From Adiantum capillus-veneris (Eukaryota > Streptophyta > Polypodiopsida > Polypodiales > Pteridaceae), in the NCBI GenBank assembly GCA_014529385.2, contig CM043944.1:63452248-63516247 (forward strand): DNA of 64,000 nt. Direction: 5' to 3'. The notes beneath the pieces were generated by a model. It worked only from the letters and a program-made list of their open reading frames with translations. It was not told where the DNA came from and made no database searches. A program made the translations under genes and the position numbers. Of the stretch, positions 1-11,089 are shown piece by piece. The stretch's first letter is position 1; every line of letters begins with the position of its first letter.

Positions 1-1222
1 AAAAACCGACGAACTTCAATAACCAAAGATCACGTCACCTTCATCTTTTGAATAGCTTCAACTTTAGTCGGAACTTTAGCCGGACTTGGCCTTCTACCTT
101 CTAGATTGCACATATGCCCCACAATTAGAACTTATTTGCTACCAAAAGTTCATTTTGGCCCTGAAAGTGTCAAGTTAACTTCTTCAAGCCTGGATAAAAT
201 AGCATCATAGTCAGCAATATGTTGAGCAACAAACTGTCGGCACCCCCTCTGATCTTTTATCTCATCTTTTGAGCCTTCCTCACAACCTTTAATTGGTAGA
301 TCATCAATGAAAGGCATAGTAACATGGGGAATAAAGTCCCTTAACACCTTATTCATGTCGTTCATCATATGATCTACAGAATTAGTAGCACCCTGTGGCA
401 TAGTGCACATCCTTACCAACCCGATAGCTGTACGCATCATAGTAAGATCCTTGCTATCCAAAGCTAGCTGTAATTGATCATACCTAGAGTAAAGATCACC
501 CATAGAGTAAGTTGATCTACCTGCAAAGGCCTTAGCAAATTCATCCAAAATTGGGCCAATACCCACATTGCGGATTGTACCTTGTTAACCAGCTGCATAT
601 CCTGTATGAACCTTAAAGTACCATTTTTCTTTGGAGCAGTGAACCATTGGTTAGAATATTGCGCACATGATGGCTCCCAATTTCCCATTTGTTTCTTCTC
701 ATTAAGCAAATTGATAAGCTTTGGCAAGCTAGATTTAGGAACTGGAATGGGACGTAAGCTCCATGTCATGTGAGGAACAACGAATATAACCATAGGTGAG
801 ACAACACTTGGATCCACACACCCAATCTCACTTGGCTCAAAATCAAAAGCTTTACCGTGTCTTCGCTGCAATGTCTCTTTAGCTTTTCTGAGCATAGGTT
901 GTCGAGAAGCTTCTTTTATTACTCCATCAATTCCGTCTAGTAGAGGTGTAGCCACTGGTCTCACTTTCTTTGTAATTGTCTTGTACTTTGTCTCTACGTG
1001 TTCTTCAACTTCTTTACCCAAGTCATCCTCAATATGCATAAGTGCCTCGTATATGTCCAGCTCTTCATACATGTCCATTGACTGCAACTTAACAACTTCA
1101 GTTCCACCTTCTAACCTGTTTTGCCTGATATCCTCAAGCTCTGACATAGTGTCAACATAAGAAATCTCTTCGAAGATTCCTGAAATCACATCATTTGGTT
1201 CCAGCAAATCACGTCCCTGCAA
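1..1222 (-). pseudogene. G1 reverse transcriptase, copy A
   Basis: Two overlapping frames (464-1222 and 150-566) cover the RT. The first carries the pre-RT segment (EIGCVDPSVVSPMVIF, RPIPVPKSSLPKL) and RT motif 1 to 2 (KKNGTLRFIQDMQLVNKV). The second carries AFAGRSTYSMGDLYSRYDQ and the catalytic box MPFIDDLPIKG, which keeps both Asp residues of the xDD site. A frameshift near 560 separates them. Beyond 150 the frame breaks but homology to copy B continues to the window edge. RNase H and integrase would lie outside the window. Confidence 0.85.
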
Positions 1223-1380
1223 TTCACTTTGAATGCTTGAAACATATTGTTTCTCCTACTTAGGTAAATCATTAAATTTCCTATAAGATACTAAACCCTC
1301 AGATGTCAATCCCAAAAACCGTGAAGAGAAGGTTTCTCTTTGCGAGAACTTCTCCTCACTTGTACCACCATAGTACCGCT

Positions 1381-1992
1381 TTATAGTGGCACCCCAAGAA
1401 AATCCTGAGCAAATATTTGTTCTTTGAACTCCTTGCGTATCTTTGGCATTGGACGATCACGTAAATTGTCTTTGTTTCTGGCATGGTCAACACATACAGT
1501 TAAAAATTGAACCGCTTTCTTACCATCTTGCCTCCAAACCCTGGCATAGGCCGAGCCATCATCTAGTACCTTAGTTTCCATATGCACACCCATAATGTAG
1601 GGCTGTCCCAGAATAAGTGGGTAGGAGGAATATTCCTGTATAAAATTTTTTTGTTCATCATAGACATCCCCAATAGTTACCTTAACATTTCCACATGCAC
1701 CGTTAAGATCTCTAAGAATCATATTGGCAGCTCGAATCTGCCACCCATAATCTACATCAATAGGCCACTTCCCCTTATGGTGCAAGTTCTTCACCATAAG
1801 CTTGATTTGTGAACCATGGTTTATAAGAGCTAAGACCGGCTCCTCAATGTCTCCAAGCTTTACCACTGTTTTTTTCATCTCTCTTGCCCAATGAGTCCTT
1901 GAAAAGTGACTCTTGGGTATAATTTCTTTATCTTCCCCGTCATTGAAATGCATGCTTCTTACCTTGGGTACAATCGAGCTTGAAACCACCAC
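1381..1992 (-). pseudogene. G1 aspartic protease region, copy A
   Basis: A 203-residue frame corresponds to the retropepsin part of the polyprotein. The active-site loop reads ALINHGSQIKLM where copy B keeps LIDHGSQ, so the catalytic Asp is Asn here. Downstream, IGDVYDEQ, LILGQPYIMGV and METKVLDDGSAYARV match copy B at 38.85-39.09 kb closely. The flap and C-terminal part are preserved. Retropepsin would normally cut Gag-Pol; the D to N change alone would abolish activity. Confidence 0.75.
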
Positions 1993-2021
1993 AGGCTTTG
2001 GCTCTTATTCTTCAAGATCTG

Positions 2022-3640
2022 CTAAATACTCTTCATAATCATACAATCCATGTGACGAACCACTTGGCTCTTAACTAGATCTGGCTCTTGATCACTCGGT
2101 ATCTGTCGCTTCCTTTCTATAATGTCTATGATCTCCTCATGGAATTCGCGCTTGGAAATTCCCAAAATATCCCCCAATGTGAGCTCCACTTTACTATTCA
2201 GGATACGTTCTTCAAAAACCTTCTTCAAATCTGTAGCCAATTCAATATCAGATTTAAGTTTATGGGAGGTCCCTTTAGGCTTATCTTTCCTTTTGTCCTT
2301 TGAAGCCTCCCCCATAACCACTTCAAGAGCAGGCCCTTCGTCTTTCTTTTTGCTGGATCTTGTTGGCCTTTTTGAGGTCCCAACAACCTCTTCATCCCTT
2401 TTCCTCTTCTCTTCCACCATAGCTTTGTTGGCTTGAGCTTTGGCATTATACGCATATACTGAAAGAGAATCTACCGGATCGGTCCACCCTGTAGTTTTCC
2501 GGATTGAATTCCTCACCTGTCGTAGCATCCCATATTTTACTTTTCTTGCTTTTGCTGTCTTTAAAGCATATGGCCACAACTTGCCCTTTGCACCTGTACC
2601 CTCGTCATATTCCTTACCACAAACCTGCAGCCCATATGTAGCTGCTTCCACAAGAGCAACATTATGCTGTATTTCTTCCACTAGCTTAGGCTTCATATCG
2701 CCCCTGCCAAAGTTTAAGTGGAGCATCTCATGTGTTGCCCTGAGATGAATCTTCGTGTCTTTCCAGAAAACTACATTCCTCTTGTAAGATTTATCAAACT
2801 CGTCACACTCTTTCACATACCTATGGTCCTCGCTATCGCACCACATGAATCCATTGTCCCAGTTTTTACGTGGTGGCTGCTGCTGCTTAGGTTCAGAAGT
2901 AGATTCTTTTGTAGCTAGCCCTTCAAATTTAACAGTTTTGAAAATAAAATTCAGCTCTTGAATACCTTTAATGAGATCGTCGAGAAGAGGCCCCTCCACC
3001 TTGAGTACTGTCGAGGGTGTTTTCTCTTTAATCTCTTCTTCAACATCATCTGTACCTCAACCACGATCTGCTTGTCAACCCGCTTCTATCGTTTTACAAT
3101 CATATTCACCGCTTCTGAGACTATTTTCCAATCCGATGTCAACCCCAGTTCTCTTGCCGCGTCCTCCAATAATTGCACCAAATTCCTTTGAAGTCGTGGA
3201 TCAGCAGCTTGAATAAACAATTCCACCTTCTGATCCTTCAAAGAACGTTTTTCTATTGATGATAATTAATCAAACTTATTTTCAAACTCTCTTAACAGTT
3301 CTCGTGCAGATAAATTTTTACCCTTCTTCTGCACCCACTTCATAAAACTCTGTCTTGTCACCCTCTGAGAATGTTCCAAAATATATTCCTCTTGCAGCGC
3401 CTTCTTAAAATCCTACCAATTCTCTCCTTGAGCCGCTTGAGTTTCTTTAATCGGAGCCCTTAGTTCCGGTACTGCAATCAAATGAAATCCTTCCAATGAG
3501 TCCTAGTCTTCAATTCCATTATCTTCCATAGACTACTCATAAAAATTGCAAAATTTTGAAATATCTTGCCCTTCAAACCACTGCAACTTCTCTCTAACAC
3601 TTTGCCAAGCTCTACGAATCTGCTCTTGCAGAGGAAGATA
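2022..3640 (-). pseudogene. G1 gag / zinc-knuckle polyprotein, copy A
   Basis: The longest open part is 2022-2999 (325 residues). Its N-terminal third carries a degenerate CX2CX4HX4C knuckle (WCDSEDH...KEC); the first cysteine is replaced, while copy B keeps that one but loses the last. A basic KR-rich linker and the conserved stretch ERILNSKVELTLGDILGISKR follow, in split form, and the latter recurs almost unchanged in copy B. Upstream minus-strand sequence (3000-3640) reads as gag capsid remnants across several stops (FMKWVQKKGKNLSARELL, then LQRNLVQLLEDAARELG). Gag packages element RNA; this copy cannot be translated as one protein. Confidence 0.75.
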
Positions 3641-3778
3641 TTGCTGAGTATAAAGATTGCCTAGATCATGATGATTGTGAACAATCTATTGACAGTGATT
3701 CTACATCTATGCTTGTACATGGTCTGCATGAGGATATAACTCCTACAGTTTTGATGAATGTTGATATTTCCAAGGGTG
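3634..3778 (+). repeat. Fragment of the unfamiliar LTR-element ORF
   Basis: About 145 bases on the plus strand translate to STSMLVHGLHEDITPTVLMN and flanking residues. The same segment occurs inside the long minus-strand frame at about 6040-6190. The piece ends where a minus-strand G1 RT fragment begins. It shows that the ORF sequence exists in at least two copies in this window, in opposite orientations. Confidence 0.75.
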
Positions 3779-3779
3779 A

Positions 3780-4016
3780 TTCTCACTTGGCTCAAAAGAA
3801 AAAGCTTTACCGTGTTTTTCGAGCATACGTTGAAAGCACTTGATTTCCTTTTCGTTGAGAAAACCATCTTCTCCAACCTTCAACTGCTGCCATGTCTCTT
3901 TAGTGAATTTATGCCCAATATTCTTAGTATTTCTAAGCATAGGCTGTCGAGAAGCTTCTTTAATTACTCCATCACTTCCCTCTAGTAGAGGTGTATCCAT
4001 TGGTCTCACTTTCTTT
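3780..4016 (-). pseudogene. G1 pre-RT fragment
   Basis: The minus strand reads KVRPMDTPLLEGSDGVIKEA, then FTKETWQQLKVGEDGFLNEKE and KHGKAFSFEPSE. This duplicates the region just N-terminal of RT found at 840-980 of copy A and at about 39.4-39.65 kb in copy B. It includes a stretch (GHKFTKETWQQL...) that copy A has lost, so it comes from a third, different copy. It abuts the truncated LTR at 4017. Confidence 0.75.
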
Positions 4017-4795
4017 GCTCGTCGCCACTGGTGGCCTCCCCTTCTTCTTTTCTTTCTCTTCACACTCACTTAACCCCTTAATAGGGTGGCCATGCTTTTA
4101 GGTCTTTGGTGGGCGGCTAGCTTCTTCTTTCCTTGGGCGGCCGTTGCACTTGGTTGCCTTTGGTAGGCCATAGAGTTTAGCATACATAGTATCAAGGGCA
4201 TTGCCAAGGTAGTACAGTTGTGGTACACCCCTTTTTGCATACATACGGAGTGCCTCAAAGTAATATTCATGCTCCAAAAACTGCTAGAAGAACATGTCTA
4301 TCAGGCATCACACTTGTGTATACACATCAGCCAAGCATTGCCTAGTAGCTCATCTTTCCCTGGCAAGCTGCAGCGTGTTGGCATTTCCATGTAATCATTG
4401 CATTCTAAAACCCGGTCGAGAGCCAAAAACTCCCAGATGGCACTCCGGCTGAGCCAACTAGACTTGCACGGAACTGGCCCTTAGTGAATCTTTAATGGCC
4501 AATAACTTGGCAATCGGAACTCCGATCGACCAGTCATAAAGACAGGGTGGTAGAGCACTTGAAGTACTGTAGTTCTAAATCATAAACTCCCATATGTGCT
4601 CACTTTTAGCATACTCTCTTTTTAGCATCATCGAGGCATCATTTGACCTTTTAAACCGCATTTGACATACATTCAAGATTAAACTTGGCCTATTACCAAG
4701 CTCCGAACATTGTTCATTAATCAATTAAACTTTAAATAAGTTCGATGTGAATTTTTTTGCCGTCTTTCTTAGAATGGGAGCGGACCTGCACGACA
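4017..4795 (-). repeat. Truncated 3' LTR of the G1-like family (minus orientation)
   Basis: On the minus strand the LTR appears to start TGTCGTGCAGGTCC at 4795, right after a purine-rich tract. It aligns along its length with the plus-strand LTR at 9272-10030, and its first ~250 bases also with the LTR at 7420-8433. It stops at 4017, where G1 RT sequence begins, so roughly the last half is missing. Confidence 0.7.
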
Positions 4796-4811
4796 TCCAC
4801 CCCCTCTAAAC
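4796..4811 (-). promoter_or_regulatory. Probable polypurine tract before the LTR
   Basis: The minus strand reads GTTTAGAGGGGGTGGA directly before the LTR start TGTCGTG. An equivalent AAAGGGGTTGGA precedes the same LTR start at 8434-8449. A purine tract next to a TG start is the expected plus-strand priming site of an LTR retrotransposon. Confidence 0.6.
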
Positions 4812-5534
4812 CTGCACAGCCTCGGGTCTGTGCCAACTGCACTTCACTGTGCATCTGCTATATGTACCTTGAGCTCCTTTCCATCATCAGACTCACGTGG
4901 CTGATAAAAATATGAAAAATAAAATAAGGCTCATACCCTATCATCAATGTTCTATCTTAACCATTAGATAGCTACCCATCAGAAATCTTTGAACCGCATC
5001 TATCGTATCTGCAAAGCATTCAATTATGGAAACCTGTTTAGTGAACTCCCCCAGACTCAACTGCTCCAGTTAATGATGCACACGGCTTGACCATTAAGAT
5101 CACTTTAGGGAACCCTGTCAAGATCAAATATGCCTTACTCTATCTGCACACGGAATGGCTATCAAGTCCTTTACTTTAAATTCTAGTAGCAGAACCAACT
5201 CAAAAAAATGTGAAGATACTTCATCAATTGTCCAAAGATGTCAATTGGAATCCAAACATGTAATCTTATTGAACGCATAACCAAGAACTTTTCTGACTTA
5301 GCATAACCTAGAAACCAAACCCTTGTATCATGCAACCTGCTACCAGAAAATAACTCATATCCTTTGAATCTACAGTATGTACTTTAGTAGCCCCCAGGAT
5401 CAAATGGGATAATAAGGAATTGCCCAAATACTAGAGCAACATAATATCCACATGACCATAGATCTCTTCTATCATTCAACATCAAGCATTTTTGGTGCAA
5501 ATATGTTACCCCTAGTTCAAATAGCACGCAATTA

Positions 5535-7320
5535 CTATGCATACTTAAACAATATCCATCCATATCGAATCTGCTTATGAGCATCCTTAGAATCTCCTGG
5601 ATCAAACATCATTGAGATCACATAGCATTGATGGGCTCCGCAATATACTAGAGATTTACCTGAAGCATAGTGCAACACCCACATCTCATAAACTTTTGGC
5701 AACTTAAGCTTGTTACAAACAAGCATTAAATAATTCTGACTCCCTTTTACTAGTAGCCAGGACACCACTGACATAAGCATCAATAGGAATAGCATCCAAA
5801 TCGAGCCACATTTGGCACATTGTCCAAGGAAATAAGAAACCCTATCCACTTCATGTAGTTTCAAGGATGATTTAGCATCATCACCCCCTCTGACTTCATA
5901 TCCATCACAAAAAACCTTGGGACTCCTTGGACCTGTATCATTAGGTGAATTTTTACTTGTTAGGGTTTCATCTTGATCATGAAAAACAACTTTATCCTGT
6001 AGATTTTCATCCATAGCATCCTCAAAGAAATCACGTTTGGAAATATCATCATTCATCAAAACCGTAGGAGTTATATCCTCATGGAGCCCGTGTACAAGCA
6101 TAGATGTGGAATCCCTGTCAATAATTTGTTTACAATTAGCATAATCTAGGCAATCTTCATACTCAACCATATCTTTCTCTACTTCCCCATCTGCATACAT
6201 GTTACTTAGAAATCCATCATAGCACTGTAAAGTCTCATATGGCACCCCCTCTGAAGGGGTACACGTATCACAAAGCTCTTCTATACTGTCATGATCATCT
6301 CCTTCAGATCTAGACAAGAAATCATCGATCATGCCATCTTCTTCCATGATAACAACATCTGCAAACATATGGTGGTTAGAAATCATAGATTCATTGATAT
6401 CCTCAGGCTCATCCTGTGCTGGGACCACCATTTTGGTCACTTTATCAGGTACTGTGTATATAATAGCTTTATTTATGCACTCATCTGCAGCAAACATGTT
6501 GTCCTGCTCAGCTATAGTGCTGATATTTTTCTAAATATCCTATATAGGCTCTTCTGCTTGATGGGCTCCTTTAGAACAACCCATGTCGAGGTCAGCATCT
6601 TGTGAACCACTTGCTATACAGTCTATGTCTTCACTGAAACCATTAATGGAGGTAGCATCTATGCGAGCAATCTTTGAAAAAATCATATAAGTCTATTTCA
6701 GCATTAAATTCATTATTTATCTTTTCTTTGTTGCTCAAAATATGCTCCTCTAAAACTGAATTGGCTACTTCTAGCTCATCATTATCTTTGGCTTTGCTTC
6801 TTGCAGAAATATGCTCCTAGAATTCATCATAGTTGCGGAGCTGCATCTGATCCCCTTCGCCTTTACTGAAGACAACCTGGCATTGTTCAATAATCTCTTT
6901 TATTTCGAGATCTAGAATCCTCAAGCTTTTGTAAATAAATTCCTCAGCAAAATAGTCCCACCGTGTGGGATATGCTTTTGCCAATTCTTGAACCTGCTTT
7001 TTAAAATGCAAGTTTACAACCTCTTTAAAAGTTGCAATCATCCAATTTTCTAGAACATTTCGTCTCTTCATATTGGCTTCATAAAATGCAATAAAACCTT
7101 TTGACTCATATGCTTGAAAAATATGATACTTCTCACATACATCAAGTGCTAGCTCTACAACATCATCTCGGAATTTTTTTTTTTGCATACTTTTCGCAAC
7201 CTGTAGACATCCCTGAACGAATTCCATCATCTTTGGCAAATCTGCACAACTGCTAGATTTTTATCAAATCCATAGGCACTGAAATCGTTAATATACCGCT
7301 TTAATTGTTTTGGCATCTCC
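5535..7320 (-). pseudogene. Unfamiliar ~590-residue ORF of the LTR element
   Basis: I do not recognise this protein. It starts at an ATG at about 7320 (MEMPKQLKRYINDF), shifts frame near 7250 and is open to 6817. It passes one in-frame stop, shifts frame near 6680, passes two more stops near 6540, and ends in the 320-residue open part 5535-6497. The N-terminal part looks helical and charged (YESKGFIAFYEANMKRR, EEFIYKSLRILDLEIKE). The middle is strongly acidic, rich in D and E. The C-terminal ~100 residues are less charged and carry several Cys, with a hydrophobic run WMLFLLMLMSVVSWLL that could be a membrane segment. The disablements are few for such a length. A piece of it recurs at 3634-3778. 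Its role in the element is unknown. Confidence 0.5.
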
Positions 7321-7634
7321 ATGTTTACCTCCCACCCCGGCTCGTTTCGTGTCGAGTTCACCAGGCGTCGGGGGACATGTGCTCAAAAAGTGAGTCGGGT
7401 CAGCGTCGGGGCTGCTAGCTGTGGGAGAAGAGTAGAAGAAAAGATGTACTACACCGCAAAAATATCCAGCAACCTCTTTGATATAGAATCAAAGTGCTAA
7501 ATTAATTGATTTTTATGATGCCGATAAAATCTGACGCACGTTGGCCGAGGTAGTGCTGTTAACAACACCGTTAAAACTATTGTCCTCCTTTGATCGATTG
7601 AGCACGAGGGAGAGAGAGCGAGATTTCCTCTTGT

Positions 7635-7638
<4 letters not shown>

Positions 7639-7683
<45 letters not shown>
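7639..7683. repeat. (GA)n microsatellite, ~45 bp
   Basis: Uninterrupted GA dinucleotides inside the LTR. Translated frames of Arg-Glu or Leu-Ser repeats across it are artefacts. Confidence 0.95.
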
Positions 7684-7685
<2 letters not shown>

Positions 7686-7777
7686 CACCTTCATTCCCGT
7701 TCTTGACTTCAAACTTCCTTCACTTGCCCTCCTTCTTTGCTTGTTCCTTCCTCCGAGAGCCGTGTTTGCTCGAGAAC

Positions 7778-7879
<102 letters not shown>

Positions 7880-8433
7880 GATTGCCCCCTTCCCTTACTT
7901 GAGAACGAGAAAGAGATAGAGAGAGATCTTTCCTTCTTGGCCCCTATTGACCGGTGGCCCCCTGTGAATCTTTAACGGCCATTATCTTGGCGATCGGAAC
8001 TCCGATCACTGATCTGAAAAGATTGACATGCTCCACAAAGTGAGCACTTCAAGCCCATGCATTCATTTCATTTATGTCTCCTCAGCTGCAGTTGCCCAAT
8101 CTCGTACGGATATGCAATCAACTTAAACTCCAAACTGCCATAACTTTTTCATTATAGCTCCAATCGACGAGCCGTAAAGACAGGCTAGTAGAGACCTTCA
8201 AGCACTAGAGTTCTAAATCGTAAACTCCCATTGGTGCACACTTCAAACATACTCTTTTTTTAGCATCACCAAGGCATCAGTTGGCCTTTTAAACCGCATT
8301 TGACATACATTCAACATTAAACTTGGCCTGTTACCAAGCCCTGAACACTGTTCATTAATCATGTAAGTGTCAAACAAGCTCGACGTACATGTTTTTGGTA
8401 TCTTTCTTGGCATGGGAGCGGAGCTGCACGACA

Positions 8434-9270
8434 TCCAACCCCTTTGAACCTGCACAGATTCCGGTCTATGCCAACTGCACTTATGAAGCATCATCAAGAG
8501 CATCATCAGACTCATCGTCTGACGCATACATAACACTATCTTTAGGAGGCTGCTCAGTGCCATCCAGCTCGCCTAACTTATAGGTCGCATTATCATAAAC
8601 ATGAAGTACTACATATGGTCCAAACCATCATTTAACCATCTTTTGCATAGCAGTGTACTAGTTCTCCAGTCTATTGTCATATACAAGGACCCATTACCCA
8701 GCTTTAATAGCATGACGTTGTAGTCTGTGCTTACCTTCAAATGCTGCTTTATTTTTCAACCTTGCTTCCTTAAGCATTACTTTAGCCTGTTCAATATCTT
8801 CGTGACGCCTTTCAAGTTGGCGAATGTGCAAAGCAAGAAAATCTTCTATAGACATACCTTCTTCCCATGGCATTATGGTCCAAGGAATAACCGCTTCCTC
8901 TGTAGGCATAATGGGTTCCTTCCCATACATTAGCTCAAATTCCATAAAACCTATAACAGAACTATGTGTAGTTCGATCATCCCATAAAGAAAATGGTAGG
9001 AGTTTAGGCCAATCGCCGATATGTCCTTGGCATGCCTTTGCTAAAGCTTTAACAATAGGCGGATGCCATGTTTCACTTTTACCAGTCCCCTCTAGATTGT
9101 ATGCTATAGTGAGAGCCAATTTAATGCCCAAGCAAGCAAAGAAATCCGGAGCTTCATCTGCATCCACCTCTCCTCTATCAGCAATAATTCTACCAATTAC
9201 ACATCCATCCTCAAGAAAGAACTTGCATATAGAACCGGTAGCTTTGGTACGCAAATCTCTTCCTTCTACT
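8434..9270 (-). pseudogene. G1-like integrase C-terminal half and pol end
   Basis: The open part 8694-9254 (186 residues) holds the second catalytic Asp (IIADRGEVDADEA) and the downstream Glu (GKSETWHPPIVKALAKA) of a Gypsy DDE integrase core. It continues with SSVIGFMEFELMYGKEPIMP and a basic helical end (HIRQLERRHEDIEQAKVMLKEA). From 8690 to 8440 the reading continues with stops (LGELDGT region) to the polypurine tract and LTR at 8433, the normal end of pol. The first core Asp lies upstream and is absent; the block is cut at 9270 by the inverted LTR. Confidence 0.85.
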
Positions 9271-9271
9271 T

Positions 9272-11026
9272 GATAAGAAAGATGCCAGAAAAATGCACAT
9301 CAAACTCCTTTAAAGTTTACTTGATTAATGAACAATGTTCGAGGCTTGGTAATAGGCCAAGTTTATTGCTGAATGCATGTCAAATGCGGTTTAAAAGGCC
9401 AACTGATGCCTTGATGATGCTAAAAAGAGAGTATGCTTGAAGTGAGCACAGATGGGAGTTTATGATTTAGAACTAGAGTGCTTGAAGTACACTACCAACC
9501 TATCTTTACGACTCGTCCATCGGAGTTCCGATTGCCAAGTTATTGGCCATTAAAGATTCACTAGGGGCCGGTTCCGTGCCAGTCTAGTCAGCTCGACCGG
9601 AGTGCCATCTGGGAGTTTTTGGCTCTTGACCTAGTTTAGGAGTGCAATGATTGTGAGGAAATGCCAACACGGCTACCGCTTGCTGGGGAAAAATGAGCTT
9701 CTAGCAATGCTTGGCCAATGTGTATACACAAGTGTGATTCCTGACGGACATGTTCTTCTAACAGTTTTTGGAGCATGGATATTCCTTCGAGGCAGTCGGT
9801 ATGTATGCAAAAAGGGGTGTACCAAAGTTGTACTACCTTGGCAATTCCCTTGATACTATGTATGCCAAACTCTAGGGCCTCCCAAAGGCAACCAAGTGCA
9901 ACAGCCGCCCAAGGAAAGAAGAAGTTGGCTGCCCATCAAAGACCTAAAGCATGGCCACCCAATTAAGGGGTTAAGTGAGTGTGAAGAGAAAGAAAAGAAG
10001 AAGGGGAGGCCATGGGTGGCGATGAGCAGCAGCACGGTGATTAAGGCATGCTTGCACCAGCCAAGGAAGACATTGGCTGAGCTCGACGAAGAAGGAAGAA
10101 CCACACAGCAAGCCCTCGTTCTCTTTTTGATACTGCTCTCGGCGAGAAAGCTACAGGCTAGACTTTGCCATGCCACGTTAGGCATGGCGCTGTGACTGCG
10201 TGGTGGGAGGCAAACTTTTTGAGAGTATTTTTTAGGGAAGCAAAAAGATCAATGGGAGGAGAATTTATACGGGCATCAAGGCGTGAAGAGGAAGAACAAA
10301 ATCAGGAAGCTCTCTCTCTCTCTCTCTCTCGTTCTCGAGCTAGCAAAGCGCTCTCTCTTTCTCTCTCGTGTTGAAGAGAAGCATATCAAGATTTTTTTCT
10401 CGATTGCGGGCTTGAAAACCAAAATAAATCACTCTTTCTCTTGTACTTGCTTAGTAAAGGAAAGGGGATAATCTAGCTCTCTCTCTCTCTCAGCCGTAAT
10501 CAAGAGAGGAGCATGTAAGGGAGACAAGGAGCAATCGAGGGGTTATGAAGAAGCAAGGCAGGACAAGCAAACTAAGGAAAGTGAAAGCTCACTCTTTCTT
10601 TATCTCTTTCGACCTCGACTACCAAAGAAGTAAAGGATAAGGCAAATCAAAGGGCTCTATCTCTCTCGGCCTTCTGGAAATCTGGAGGAGACTCTCTCTC
10701 AAGTAAGCAAGGAGAGAAGATAACCTCTCTCTACTATATTTGGGAGATACAAGGGTATCAAGCATGGATTTTTGTCGGATACTTACATCCTAATCAGCTT
10801 ATAAAGACTCTAATGACGGGCATAAGTGGAAATTTTACAGTCTTGGTCTAATTTGAGATCATTAAACTCTCCTAACTCCATCAGTGGCATTAATGGCAAA
10901 CATTTGTAATCGAATTCCACTTCGGCTAATCATTAGCAGTTTAAACCATTTCAAGTTTTAAGCATTTAAAGTGTTAACAGAGTCTTTTGCCTTTTTTCGT
11001 GTGTCTTGTCTCTCTTATTTCCCACA
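9272..11026 (+). repeat. Long LTR of the G1-like family (plus orientation)
   Basis: Bases 9275-10030 are the inverted counterpart of 4017-4780. The first ~30 bases of the LTR are missing at the left junction. The middle contains CT runs (10309-10370, 10480-10490) and purine-rich sequence, and the end reads TTTCCCACA at 11018-11026, matching the end of the LTR at 7420. At ~1.75 kb it is the longest version here. Confidence 0.65.
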
Positions 11027-11085
11027 TCAAGCAACCCGGTGCTGACCCGACTCACCTTGCGAACCCATATCCCCCGACACTGCCA
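11027..11085 (+). other. Start of the element leader after the LTR
   Basis: The sequence GCTGACCCGACTCAC and CCCCCGACAC after the LTR also follows the LTR at 7420 on the other strand. I could not assign a tRNA primer site. The leader is cut at about 11085 by LINE sequence. Confidence 0.45.
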
Positions 11086-11089
11086 ATAA

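Larger units (their letters stand above)
1..3640 (-). mobile_element. Ty3/Gypsy fragment, family G1 copy A (gag-PR-RT)
   Basis: Read on the minus strand, this block carries gag with a zinc knuckle, then aspartic protease, then reverse transcriptase, in Ty3/Gypsy order. It is colinear with the plus-strand copy B at 36.65-41.7 kb, domain by domain. It continues off the left edge: bases 1-149 still read as the RT to RNase H connection (a VLIVGHMC segment, then EVRRF) despite stops. No LTR is attached here. Frames change between gag, protease and RT and stops interrupt each, so it is a dead copy. Confidence 0.85.
4796..7419 (-). mobile_element. Internal region of a non-autonomous LTR element with its own ORF
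   Basis: This 2.6 kb segment lies between two LTR copies of the same family in the same orientation (7420-8433 and 4017-4795). I see no gag, protease, RT, RNase H or integrase in it. Its 5' leader shares GGTGAACTCGA with the leader of G1 copy B near 36.69 kb, and its 3' end (4800-4890) shares the sequence preceding the LTR at 8434-8520, so both ends belong to the G1-like family. The middle encodes one long unfamiliar protein. Bases 4812-5534 hold no recognisable product. Confidence 0.65.
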
